A DNA stretch of 31,999 bases. Source: a virus. The notes below the pieces were generated by a model. It made no database searches, was not told where the DNA came from, and saw only the letters and a list, made by a program, of their open reading frames with translations. Both the position numbers and the translations under genes were made by a program. Positions 1 to 7,286 of the stretch are shown here, in pieces (the stretch's first letter is position 1; every line of letters starts with the position of its first letter). Location of the stretch: the IMG/VR virus record IMGVR_UViG_3300037189_007451, positions 1 through 31,999 of that record; one strand, given 5' to 3'.

Positions 1-236
1 ATTAGGATATTCTCGAGTTCTTCGTAATCTTCGTTAACTTGATTCCAGTTACGCTTGTGGGCAACTGCGATAGCCTTGGTTAGCAATGCTGGCTTGATCT
101 CTAATTCTTCAGCGATTGCCTTAACAGTATCACGTAATCCACCCTTGAGGTCTTCTACTTCTTGTAGAACTTGGCTACCTTGGTTAATAACGCTGATTAG
201 CTTGGCTTTTTCTTCTGGTCCATAAATTCGACTCAT
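1..236 (-). CDS. dsbA: DsbA-like dsDNA-binding late-transcription protein (3' part cut by window edge)
   Basis: The reading frame starts at the ATG complementary to 234-236 and runs off the left edge, giving 78 complete codons. A strong Shine-Dalgarno (GTAAGGAGAATAAT before ATG) fixes the start. The protein begins MSRIYGPEEKAKLISVINQG and continues with a helical, charged stretch containing EELEIKPALLTKAI. From memory this resembles the DsbA-type small proteins of T4-like cyanophages; in T4, DsbA binds double-stranded DNA and aids late transcription. It is the best marker in the window for a T4-type phage. It is the last gene of a minus-strand run, 52 bp after a small ORF. The family call rests on recalled similarity and general character, not on a catalytic motif. 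The C-terminus is not visible. Confidence 0.7.
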   Translation of the reverse strand, partial: MSRIYGPEEKAKLISVINQGSQVLQEVEDLKGGLRDTVKAIAEELEIKPALLTKAIAVAHKRNWNQVNEDYEELENIL

Positions 237-288
237 ATTATTCTCCTTACTTTTTAACTTTACAGGTTAATGTGTTAGAAGTCAATGG

Positions 289-465
289 TTACTTTACGTT
301 TCGGTCCTTATTGATCTTAAGGTCTTTGGGCATTATATTGCGTTTATCTTTAATAAAGGCTTCTAAACCTCTAGATCCAGGACTTTGGGGATCTAGAGTT
401 TGTTGTTGTATATCCTTCACACCTGGTGTTGGATTGATCTTTCTCTTAACTAAACTGCGTTCCAT
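289..465 (-). CDS. Small hypothetical protein, 58 aa
   Basis: An open frame of 58 codons lies in the space between the multi-glycosyltransferase gene (stop at 473-475) and the dsbA-like gene. It starts MERSLVKRKINPTPGVKDIQ and ends IKDKRNIMPKDLKINKDRNVK with TAA at 289-291. It is rich in Lys, Arg, Asp and Pro and has no membrane segment. I do not recognise the family. Position beside dsbA recalls T4, where small transcription-related genes such as 33 are neighbours, but the sequence gives no clear link to gp33. Support is moderate: no strong ribosome-binding site precedes the ATG, and a late-promoter motif at 470-477 would place the transcript start almost on the start codon. It fills the gap neatly in the local direction. 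Confidence 0.5.
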   Translation of the reverse strand: MERSLVKRKINPTPGVKDIQQQTLDPQSPGSRGLEAFIKDKRNIMPKDLKINKDRNVK

Positions 466-469
466 ACAG

Positions 470-477
470 TATTTATC
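470..477 (-). promoter_or_regulatory. T4-type late promoter motif GATAAATA
   Basis: The minus strand reads GATAAATA here, one base from the T4 late consensus TATAAATA. It overlaps the TAA stop codon (473-475) of the multi-glycosyltransferase gene. With usual late-promoter geometry the first transcribed base would be near 464, on the start codon of the 58-aa ORF, so it may serve the dsbA-like gene or produce a leaderless message. Confidence 0.45.
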
Positions 478-3400
478 GTTTCATCTTCCCAGCATCGACG
501 TTGAATGTAAACTTACCTGTATGTCCGCATATAATAGAAGTATCTGCCCATATCCTAAAGCCCTTATCTAGTGCCTTTCTACAGAAATCTACATCTTCTG
601 ATATGGTATTTTTATGATCTATAGCAGAGTGATACTTAAATTGCGGATATCCGATAGATACCATCACTTCTTTCTTAACTAAAGTACAACCAAAACCACA
701 ACCTGCTATTTCATGTAAGCTATTAGCTGGTAATTTATCAATTGGAATATTTGATACACCACCATGCGCATTCTTTTCATACAGTTCGAGTGTATGTGTT
801 CCAGGAATACGCTGTATATAAAGCCCTGATACGACATCCTTATTGTGTGCTAGTAGCTTAACTAGTGTATCTGAAGAGAACGATATATCACTATCTACTG
901 AGAACAGATAGTCGTATCCTTTAACTACCCAATCTGCTATTAGATTTCTAACTTGATCAACTTGATATCCGAAGAAATATTGGAAATCAGCAACATATCC
1001 ATCCGGTATTACGAGATCATATATAGCTTTGTATGTTGTTGCTTCGATATTGTTGGCTGTTGGTATAGCTATCAATATACGCTTTGTTGGTTTTGAAATT
1101 TTTGTTATCTTTTCCTTCTTTTCTACTGGAATCGCTTCGATAGCAATTGGAGCCGGAAGCGCAGATGGGAGATAACTTTCCATATTGTTCTTAACTTCGG
1201 TATACACTACAGATTCTCTATCTAAAAATCCACCAGTTAGTGTAGTATCTTTAGTTGTTTCTGCAAACGGAGTATAGAAATCTATGTTAGCTACTAGATA
1301 GTTCTTCTTTCCCTGTCTTAACTGTATATCAAAGATAAAGTTATCACCGAAGTAGATATCCAACCCATTTGGAATTGTAATCCAACTCTTCTTATGTATC
1401 CACATCAAACAGCCAAAACCATAAGTATGTTGGCCAACCCATTCGACTATATCAATAGATTTAGTAGTAACAGGTATTTGATTAAAGTCACTAACTCCAG
1501 GACATAGTCCAAATATACCATTCTCTGGTGTAAGCATATCATAGAGCTTATCTAGTACTGCAAGATCATATGCTACGTCATCATTAACGATACAAATTCT
1601 ATCATTGCGACTGTTTTCTACGCCAAAGTTCCATGCTGGATTTACAAAGATGTTCTTTCCAAAATCAAACATCCTTATCTTTGGATTTGAGAAGTCCTTA
1701 TCTGGTGTACGAGTATTATCGTTATTGATGATTATGATATCATCGACTAGATCACAATCACATAGCTTATCAATAAATGGTAAGAACACATCATTACATC
1801 TCCACATAGTAGGTACAACGATAGAATACTTACTACCTATGGGTTTCTTAGTTAATATACTGTTAGCATTCTTAGTCTGTTCAGCTCCGTTAATCTTATA
1901 ATCATTTAATGGATTAGTGTCGTTGTAATTATATACGATATCCTGTACACAAGTTACTTTATCTGGATCAGCAGATTCAATTAGGGCATAAAATACAGAT
2001 CCATCACCACCTGCTTTATACCAATTGCCGTTTTCGTCCTTAAACATACTATCGCTAATATTGTTTAATAGTCCTTTTCTAAAAGTCCTCAGATGTGTAT
2101 AGGGCATATTCCAATTGAATTTATGTTGCCTATATGACTTATTTTCTTTTACAGCTTTTGGATAGGGCTGTGCTATTAGAGGTATATTATCAACCATACT
2201 CCAGCAGCTACCGTAGCTAAAATCAGTAGATTCGCTATAAAGAGTATTATAATAGTTAAAGATGCTGTTGTCATTAATTAAACTATCGTCGCCATCTAGT
2301 AATATAACGATAGCATCGTCGTTCTTGATAGTTCTTATAAATGATATATGATTATAAGGTGCACCTCTATTCTCATTATTTTTAATTAATATGAATTTCT
2401 TACGTATGTCATCAGGCAATCTACCTATAGTATCAGCAGCAATACTAACACCGTCATCGGACGAGTTATCATCAATTAAAACGTGTGTATAATTGTTGTA
2501 ATCTTGTGCAGCAACAGATTCAATACAGCGAGCAATATAATCAGCACCATTATAAAAAGGAGAAACTACGTAGATTTCTTTTTCTATGCCTAGTTTATGC
2601 GATTCAAGTTCAACTGTATTATGATATCGACGCTGCCAAACTTTGTGTACACGATGATTAAGCTTTGTTACAGCTCTATATTCAGCTACTGGTAGATATG
2701 CACCTGTCTTACGGAAGATAAACTGTTTCCACTGTAGAGCTATTCCATCCCACCCTGCGATATCTTTAATTATATTGCAGTAATATTGCTTTTGTTGATG
2801 TAGGTATTTGTTATGATATGCTCTTAAAGTCATATCAACAAATCTATTAATTTGATCCATTTTATTAATATTTGGAAATAGTCCGTTTGGTTCTATAGCA
2901 TAATCTATGAGATAACAGGCCCCATCTAGTGCTATCTCTTCTAATGCTCCAAATCGACAAGTTATAGCAGGCGTGTTATATAGTAGAGATTCTAGCGTAG
3001 ATATTCCAAATGTTTCTGGAAATGCGGATGGATACAGCATAAAACTAGCATTAGTTAAAATATTGGCTATTTCTTTTTGTGAAATAACTCCTGTAAATTC
3101 GATGTCTAGATTAAGATTTTTTGGATCATTTGCCATAGCCCTCCATTTCTTTTCCTGTTCATCTGGTTCTGAAACAGTACTAAATCTATAATATCCACCA
3201 ATGATCTTTAGTTTAGCTTGAGGAATCTGGCTCTTGATGATAGGCCATATGATTTCTACTAATGGAATCATTCCCTTACTAGCACTAGCGTTATAGACAA
3301 ATAGATTAGGGTCTTTAGCAGTTATATCAACTTCTGTATTGTAATTTTTAGCACCGTTTCGTGTAATGAATAACTTATTCTTTAATACTTCAAAGTTTCG

Positions 3401-3904
3401 TCGATTACCGTGATCACAGTTTGTAATATAGGTCGAGTGCCAATCACTGAGTGTGAATATATCAGTGATACGATTACTTACAGCAAGACTTTCTAATACA
3501 TGATCGCCTAAGCAGAAAGTATCATGCATCCAAAGTATACGCATCTTGGCTTTACTTAAGATCCTATCATATAAGTTCATGCTTTGGAAAGGCATGGCTC
3601 TATTATCACGTAGATTTGGATAATCCTTTGGATTAGTAAATGGTATCACTGTTCGGGAGCTAATAACTACATCAAAATCATGATCAAATGCTAAATCTGT
3701 TAATACTCTATAAGTAACTCCGTCATAAATCCCAGGATTAGCATGATCAATATTACAGGTATTAAATACAGTAACATCAAAGCCTATATCTGTTAATTCT
3801 TTAGAGAGTAGTATGACGGCACTTTCGCTTCCACCGAGCCCTTGTTTTTCTAATGTGCTCCCGTCATATGGAATTCCAATGATATCAATGATTGCTATTT
3901 TCAT
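473..3904 (-). CDS. Four-module glycosyltransferase, 1143 aa
   Basis: One uninterrupted polypeptide carries four glycosyltransferase-like modules. Module 1 (about residues 1-400) is GT4/GT-B-like: GLGGSES near residue 22 and a donor-site signature FPETFGISTLE at 295-305. Module 2 (about 443-690) is GT2/GT-A-like: YVVSPFYNGADYI, IDDNSSDDG and a metal-binding DGDD at 537-540. Module 3 (about 692-910) is GT2-like: YSIVVPTMWR with NDD at 774-776. Module 4 (about 941-1143) begins KRILIAIPTANN, has DSD at 1004-1006, the EIAGCGFGC motif near 1065 and SEDVDFCRKA near 1102. No signal peptide or membrane helix is seen, so it is probably cytoplasmic. Acceptors are unknown: host surface polysaccharide or phage proteins are both possible. 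It is divergent from the hldE-like operon. Weak ribosome site AAGGTATAT before the ATG. Confidence 0.88.
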   Translation of the reverse strand: MKIAIIDIIGIPYDGSTLEKQGLGGSESAVILLSKELTDIGFDVTVFNTCNIDHANPGIYDGVTYRVLTDLAFDHDFDVVISSRTVIPFTNPKDYPNLRDNRAMPFQSMNLYDRILSKAKMRILWMHDTFCLGDHVLESLAVSNRITDIFTLSDWHSTYITNCDHGNRRNFEVLKNKLFITRNGAKNYNTEVDITAKDPNLFVYNASASKGMIPLVEIIWPIIKSQIPQAKLKIIGGYYRFSTVSEPDEQEKKWRAMANDPKNLNLDIEFTGVISQKEIANILTNASFMLYPSAFPETFGISTLESLLYNTPAITCRFGALEEIALDGACYLIDYAIEPNGLFPNINKMDQINRFVDMTLRAYHNKYLHQQKQYYCNIIKDIAGWDGIALQWKQFIFRKTGAYLPVAEYRAVTKLNHRVHKVWQRRYHNTVELESHKLGIEKEIYVVSPFYNGADYIARCIESVAAQDYNNYTHVLIDDNSSDDGVSIAADTIGRLPDDIRKKFILIKNNENRGAPYNHISFIRTIKNDDAIVILLDGDDSLINDNSIFNYYNTLYSESTDFSYGSCWSMVDNIPLIAQPYPKAVKENKSYRQHKFNWNMPYTHLRTFRKGLLNNISDSMFKDENGNWYKAGGDGSVFYALIESADPDKVTCVQDIVYNYNDTNPLNDYKINGAEQTKNANSILTKKPIGSKYSIVVPTMWRCNDVFLPFIDKLCDCDLVDDIIIINNDNTRTPDKDFSNPKIRMFDFGKNIFVNPAWNFGVENSRNDRICIVNDDVAYDLAVLDKLYDMLTPENGIFGLCPGVSDFNQIPVTTKSIDIVEWVGQHTYGFGCLMWIHKKSWITIPNGLDIYFGDNFIFDIQLRQGKKNYLVANIDFYTPFAETTKDTTLTGGFLDRESVVYTEVKNNMESYLPSALPAPIAIEAIPVEKKEKITKISKPTKRILIAIPTANNIEATTYKAIYDLVIPDGYVADFQYFFGYQVDQVRNLIADWVVKGYDYLFSVDSDISFSSDTLVKLLAHNKDVVSGLYIQRIPGTHTLELYEKNAHGGVSNIPIDKLPANSLHEIAGCGFGCTLVKKEVMVSIGYPQFKYHSAIDHKNTISEDVDFCRKALDKGFRIWADTSIICGHTGKFTFNVDAGKMKR

Positions 3905-4006
3905 AATAATATATACCTTATTTTTTACTTGCGAAAATATTTTTACTATTGTAAGCTCAATGTAAATATTCCATTATTATATAATAAATTTTTTAGAGAG
4001 TCAAGA
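3905..4006. promoter_or_regulatory. Divergent intergenic region (likely promoter region)
   Basis: This 102-bp, very AT-rich stretch separates the minus-strand multi-glycosyltransferase gene from the plus-strand hldE-like operon, so promoters for both directions are expected here. On the plus strand TGTAAATA at 3961-3968 is one mismatch from the late consensus, and a TATAAT hexamer sits at 3980-3985 without a good -35 partner. AAAATATTTT at 3934-3943 is a perfect palindrome, and 3936-3946 pairs imperfectly with 3962-3970. None of these is decisive. Confidence 0.35.
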
Positions 4007-5173
4007 ATGAATATAGGTCTCATTGGTGATCATATAACTGATGTTTATGTTTTTGGAACAGTGGATCGTATATCTCCTGAATCTCCAATACCTATTTTTT
4101 CAGAATTACACAGAGAATCTACGAATGGTGGCGCTGGAAATGTACAAGCTAATTTAATAGCCCTTGGAAATACTGTTGAGTATCATTGTAATAAGAACAG
4201 TATTAAGACACGCTATGTTTGTAATAATCACATATTGTTTAGATCTGATAATGAGACATATGTTGAAAACACAAAGATAGATTATAATTTTTCTGATGAT
4301 ATTGAGTACGTTATACTAAGTGATTATAATAAAGGATTTCTACATAATAGTTTAGATATTATTAAACATGTAAAAACCCAAGGAAAAAAAGTAATCGTTG
4401 ATCCTAAAAAAGATTTATCAAACTATATTGGAGCTGACATAGTTAAATTAAATGAGAAAGAATTTAAAAACTATAATTCATGTTCTAATATTAGAGATGC
4501 TTTGGAAATGTATGATATAGGAACTATGATAGTAACTATGGCAGATAAAGGTATCTTAATTGCCAATCGTTCTGGACTGCATCAAACTATCTCTACAGAT
4601 CAGCATCAAGTTAGCGATGTTACTGGTGCTGGTGATGTTTTTATAGCTGCTCTTGCACACTATTTAACACATAAGTATGAGATAGTAGACGCAGCTACTA
4701 GAGCTATGAGATTAGCATCTAGATCGGTTACTAAATTTGGAACTTATGTCTTAACTAATGAAGACATCCGGGCAATAGAAAAACATACTGTGTTCACTAA
4801 TGGGTGTTTTGATATATTACATAAAGGACATGTTGAATACCTAAAACAGTCTAGGAAATTGGGAGATAGATTAATAGTAGGATTAAATTCAGACACTTCT
4901 GTATCTAGATTGAAGGGATCTAAAAGACCAGTGAATAAACAAGAAGATCGTAAGTATGTTTTAGAAAACTTAGGATGTGTTGATCAGGTAATAATATTTG
5001 AAGAAGACACACCGTATGAATTGATCAAGAAAATTAGACCAAACATTATAACCAAGGGCGGTGATTATGAAACTATATATGATGTAGTTGGACATGATTT
5101 AGCTAAAGTAGTTTTGATACCGTATGTAACAGGATATTCAACGACAAGTATTTTGGAGAAAACCAATGATTAA
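4007..5173 (+). CDS. hldE: HldE-like bifunctional heptose-7-phosphate kinase / heptose-1-phosphate adenylyltransferase
   Basis: In the ADP-heptose pathway HldE phosphorylates D-glycero-beta-D-manno-heptose 7-phosphate and, after dephosphorylation at C7, transfers AMP to give ADP-heptose. The N-terminal part (about 1-255) is a PfkB/ribokinase-type kinase: GDHITDVYVFGTVDRISPE at the start, GGAGNV at 41-46 and VTGAGD at 205-210 with the catalytic Asp. The C-terminal part (about 260-388) is a cytidylyltransferase-type domain: TNGCFDILHKGHVEYL with HxGH at 272-275, GLNSDTSVSRLKG, TKGGDY and TGYSTTSIL. The start was placed at ATG 4007 (MNIGLIGDH), where homology begins, with AGAGAG upstream; an in-frame ATG at 3929 would add 26 poorly fitting residues. 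At 388 residues it is shorter than E. coli HldE (477), mostly in the kinase half. Its stop overlaps the cupin start by 8 bases. Confidence 0.88.
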   Translation: MNIGLIGDHITDVYVFGTVDRISPESPIPIFSELHRESTNGGAGNVQANLIALGNTVEYHCNKNSIKTRYVCNNHILFRSDNETYVENTKIDYNFSDDIEYVILSDYNKGFLHNSLDIIKHVKTQGKKVIVDPKKDLSNYIGADIVKLNEKEFKNYNSCSNIRDALEMYDIGTMIVTMADKGILIANRSGLHQTISTDQHQVSDVTGAGDVFIAALAHYLTHKYEIVDAATRAMRLASRSVTKFGTYVLTNEDIRAIEKHTVFTNGCFDILHKGHVEYLKQSRKLGDRLIVGLNSDTSVSRLKGSKRPVNKQEDRKYVLENLGCVDQVIIFEEDTPYELIKKIRPNIITKGGDYETIYDVVGHDLAKVVLIPYVTGYSTTSILEKTND

Positions 5174-5522
5174 GGAAATACCAAAAGGCTGGGGTAAAGA
5201 AGTTATTATCGCCCATAATGAATTATATTGTGCCAAGATGTTATGTTACGATCGTGCTGGTAGTACTAGCAGTATGCATTTCCATAAGAATAAAGATGAG
5301 ACGTTTTATGTACAGAAAGGTTCTTTTGAATTGATCACTATTGATACTAATGATGCTAAACAATATTCTCATATATTAACTGTAGGGGATACATGGCGTT
5401 TACGTCCTTTGGATCTACATCAGGTAAAAGCTTTAGAAAATGATTCTGTTATATTTGAAGTGAGTACTTTTGATGAACCTTCAGATAATTATCGTGTAAT
5501 ACCGGGAGATAGCCAGAAATGA
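5166..5522 (+). CDS. Cupin-fold sugar-metabolism protein
   Basis: A 118-residue single-domain cupin. The metal-binding motif 1 is clear as SMHFHKNKDETFYVQKG (His38, His40, Glu45), followed by the small glycine-bounded strand set and motif 2 around RPLDLHQVKAL (His85). It resembles the small cupins related to mannose-6-phosphate isomerase/guanylyltransferase C-termini that occur in polysaccharide clusters. The reaction is not decided by the sequence: isomerase, epimerase or a sugar-binding role are possible. It sits inside the heptose operon, overlapping hldE by 8 bases (ATGATTAA) and the HAD gene by 4 (ATGA), so translation is likely coupled and its substrate is plausibly a sugar phosphate or nucleotide sugar of that pathway. 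Confidence 0.82.
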   Translation: MIKEIPKGWGKEVIIAHNELYCAKMLCYDRAGSTSSMHFHKNKDETFYVQKGSFELITIDTNDAKQYSHILTVGDTWRLRPLDLHQVKALENDSVIFEVSTFDEPSDNYRVIPGDSQK

Positions 5523-5833
5523 AATATATGGTTGATATAGATGGAACTATCTGTACAACAACTATTAATAGTAACTATATCTATGCTGAACCTTTTGTTT
5601 CCAGGATCAAGCATTTTAATGATCTATACGATCAAGTTCATGAGATACATTATTGGACTGCCCGTGGGGGTAATTCTGGGAAAGATTGGTCAGAAGTAAC
5701 TAAAGATCAATTTTTAAAATGGAATGTAAAATATACATCCCTTAATTTTAAAAAACCATCATATGATATCTGGATCGATGATAAAGCACAACATGTGGAT
5801 AGCTATTTTAATGATATTAATAACCGGAAGTGA
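5519..5833 (+). CDS. Small HAD-family phosphatase (possible GmhB-like step)
   Basis: A 104-residue HAD phosphatase with all core motifs: DIDGT at residues 6-10 (Asp6 nucleophile, Asp8 acid/base), WTARGG with Thr47 as motif II, a lysine before the last motif (about Lys79) and IDDKA with Asp87/Asp88. It lacks a large cap domain and is much shorter than classical GmhB (about 190 aa). Located between hldE/cupin and hldD, it could remove the C7 phosphate from heptose 1,7-bisphosphate, the step GmhB does between the two HldE reactions. That assignment is by position only; a general sugar-phosphate phosphatase is equally possible. It overlaps the cupin stop by 4 bases and the epimerase start by 23 bases. 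Confidence 0.82.
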   Translation: MKYMVDIDGTICTTTINSNYIYAEPFVSRIKHFNDLYDQVHEIHYWTARGGNSGKDWSEVTKDQFLKWNVKYTSLNFKKPSYDIWIDDKAQHVDSYFNDINNRK

Positions 5834-6668
5834 TGGATTTATAGGATCTCATCTAGTTCGTAAAGTACATGATAATGTTATATCTGTTAATATAAACAAT
5901 GCATACTCATCTCTAGAGGTTATAAACTGGAATGAAGTAACGCATATCTATCATCTAGGAGCGATATCTAGCACTACTGAATTAGATATAAACAGGATAC
6001 ATGAGTATAATATTAGATATTCTCTAGAATTGTTTGAGATTGCTATTAAGTATGGAATACCAGTAACTTATGCTAGCAGTGCATCAGTCTATGGTAATAG
6101 CTTTACCTATGCGATCAATCCTTTGAATTTTTACGCTCTATCAAAAGCTACAATTGATATATGGGTATTGGATAATATCAATCGATTTTCTAAGATTGTT
6201 GGATTAAGATTTTTTAATGTTTACGGAGACGGTGAAGAGCATAAAGGTAGCCAAGCTAGTCCATTGTGTCAGTTTACAAAATCTGCTATTGAAACGGGTA
6301 ATATAAGAGTATTTGAAAGTTCTGATATCTGTATTAGGGATTTTATTTCAGTTAATGATGTTGTTGAATGTATATTGACCGAAATGCCATCTGGAATATA
6401 TGATGTTGGAACTAGTGATCCTGTTTCTTTTTTAGATGTGGCAAAACTAGTAGCAGAGAAATATAGCGCAGATATAAAAGAGATACCATTTCCTAAAAAT
6501 TTAAAAAACAAATATCAGTTTTACACCTGCGCTAGAAAACATTTTAATAAACAATTCCAGTCAGTGGCTGATTACTTAACGCTCGTTCCCAATATTATCA
6601 TCACTAAGCCGAACATCCTTCTTCCTATTAGTAATAGTAGTTCCTTCAAACCGATCATAAGCATATAG
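5811..6668 (+). CDS. hldD: HldD-like ADP-heptose 6-epimerase (extended SDR)
   Basis: HldD converts ADP-D-glycero-D-manno-heptose to the L-glycero form used in LPS cores. The protein opens MILITGSDGFIGSHLVRK, an NAD(P)-binding GxxGxxG site, followed by SSASVYGNS near 89-97 and the catalytic pair in FYALSK (Tyr108, Lys112). Features specific to HldD rather than other epimerases are LRFFNVYGDGEEHKGSQAS, FESSDICIRDFISVNDVV and EIPFPKNLKNKYQFYTCA, all matching my memory of the E. coli enzyme. Start chosen at ATG 5811 because the Rossmann strand begins there; in-frame ATGs at 5793 and 5763 exist. The normal end is near SVADYL (residue 255); about 30 further residues lie where the gene overlaps the opposite-strand GT25 gene. 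No GmhA isomerase is visible, so the first substrate would come from the host. Confidence 0.88.
   Translation: MILITGSDGFIGSHLVRKVHDNVISVNINNAYSSLEVINWNEVTHIYHLGAISSTTELDINRIHEYNIRYSLELFEIAIKYGIPVTYASSASVYGNSFTYAINPLNFYALSKATIDIWVLDNINRFSKIVGLRFFNVYGDGEEHKGSQASPLCQFTKSAIETGNIRVFESSDICIRDFISVNDVVECILTEMPSGIYDVGTSDPVSFLDVAKLVAEKYSADIKEIPFPKNLKNKYQFYTCARKHFNKQFQSVADYLTLVPNIIITKPNILLPISNSSSFKPIISI
6576..6668. other. 93-bp antisense overlap of two convergent coding ends
   Basis: The 3' ends of the hldD-like gene (plus) and the GT25 gene (minus) share this stretch, each coding in its own direction. On the epimerase side the overlap codes for residues 256-285, which lie beyond the usual HldD end. 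On the GT25 side it codes for DVRLSDDNIGNER and the residues before. There is no room for a terminator between the two operons. Confidence 0.8.
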
Positions 6669-7286
6669 GCCATACTGGCTAATGTTAAAAAGGTCCGCTC
6701 TCATAATAACATCTAATGATTCACAAATGCCGCGTTGTATAGCATAAGATACTAGATTCTTAGCAACGATTGGATCTATGGCATATGCATGTGCCCTACA
6801 GATAAAATGGTAATTATGGTTTAATGTACCATGTGGAGGAATGCTTAAAACAGGCATAGTTTTATTATTTTGTTCAGAACTTCCTAAATATACTATGCTG
6901 TTATACGCTAGATGTTCTTTATATGGTTTTACCATGATAGAATCGTGTTCTAATATTACTAATGGTTGATCTTGTTCAATACACTTAGTCCATAGGCTAA
7001 AATGGCTAAAAAAGCAAGCCACTTCGGTAATACTTAAATGATGATCAAATACTTTTAACCATGATAAGTAGCTAGAATTCTTTGAATGATTGGGCACTTT
7101 TATTTCTTGACCATTAGTACCATCAAATGCATCCCAGACTTGGAAAGGCATTCCAACTGAACGACAACTATGCTGACATCCATTTGACAATCTTTCCGAT
7201 TCTTGGTGATTTTTTAATGTTATAATATAAGCATTATCAACATTAACATTATAACTAAATTTTAAACTTTTGTTAAGATTAATCAT
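6576..7286 (-). CDS. Glycosyltransferase family 25 (LPS-biosynthesis type)
   Basis: A 236-residue protein with the GT25 layout: DNAYIITLKNHQESERL near residues 17-33, an early WDAFDG (51-56), the helix ITEVACFFSHFSLWTKCIEQ (86-105) and PLVILEHDSIMV with the acidic EHD at 113-115 in the position of the family's ExD motif. FICRAHAYAIDPIVAKNLV (161-179) corresponds to the conserved region where these enzymes have a G-T-x-Y-like stretch. GT25 enzymes add galactose or glucose to LPS, and related ones act on collagen hydroxylysine. It overlaps the upstream GT9-methyltransferase gene by 8 bases and therefore is probably co-expressed with it. Its 3' end overlaps the convergent hldD-like gene by 93 bases. 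Acceptor unknown. Confidence 0.8.
   Translation of the reverse strand: MINLNKSLKFSYNVNVDNAYIITLKNHQESERLSNGCQHSCRSVGMPFQVWDAFDGTNGQEIKVPNHSKNSSYLSWLKVFDHHLSITEVACFFSHFSLWTKCIEQDQPLVILEHDSIMVKPYKEHLAYNSIVYLGSSEQNNKTMPVLSIPPHGTLNHNYHFICRAHAYAIDPIVAKNLVSYAIQRGICESLDVIMRADLFNISQYGLYAYDRFEGTTITNRKKDVRLSDDNIGNER

Noticed and set aside
272-571. 99-aa plus-strand open frame
   Set aside because: It lies antisense to the 58-aa ORF and to the 3' end of the multi-glycosyltransferase gene, has no convincing ribosome site and no recognisable domain.
3929-4006. Upstream ATG extending the hldE-like protein by 26 residues
   Set aside because: The added residues (MRKYFYYCKL...) do not fit the kinase N-terminus, which begins at MNIGLIGDH; the ATG at 4007 is preferred.
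3905-4006. tRNA or other structured RNA in the largest gap
   Set aside because: The stretch is AT-rich with only short imperfect hairpins; no cloverleaf or conserved tRNA motif can be read.
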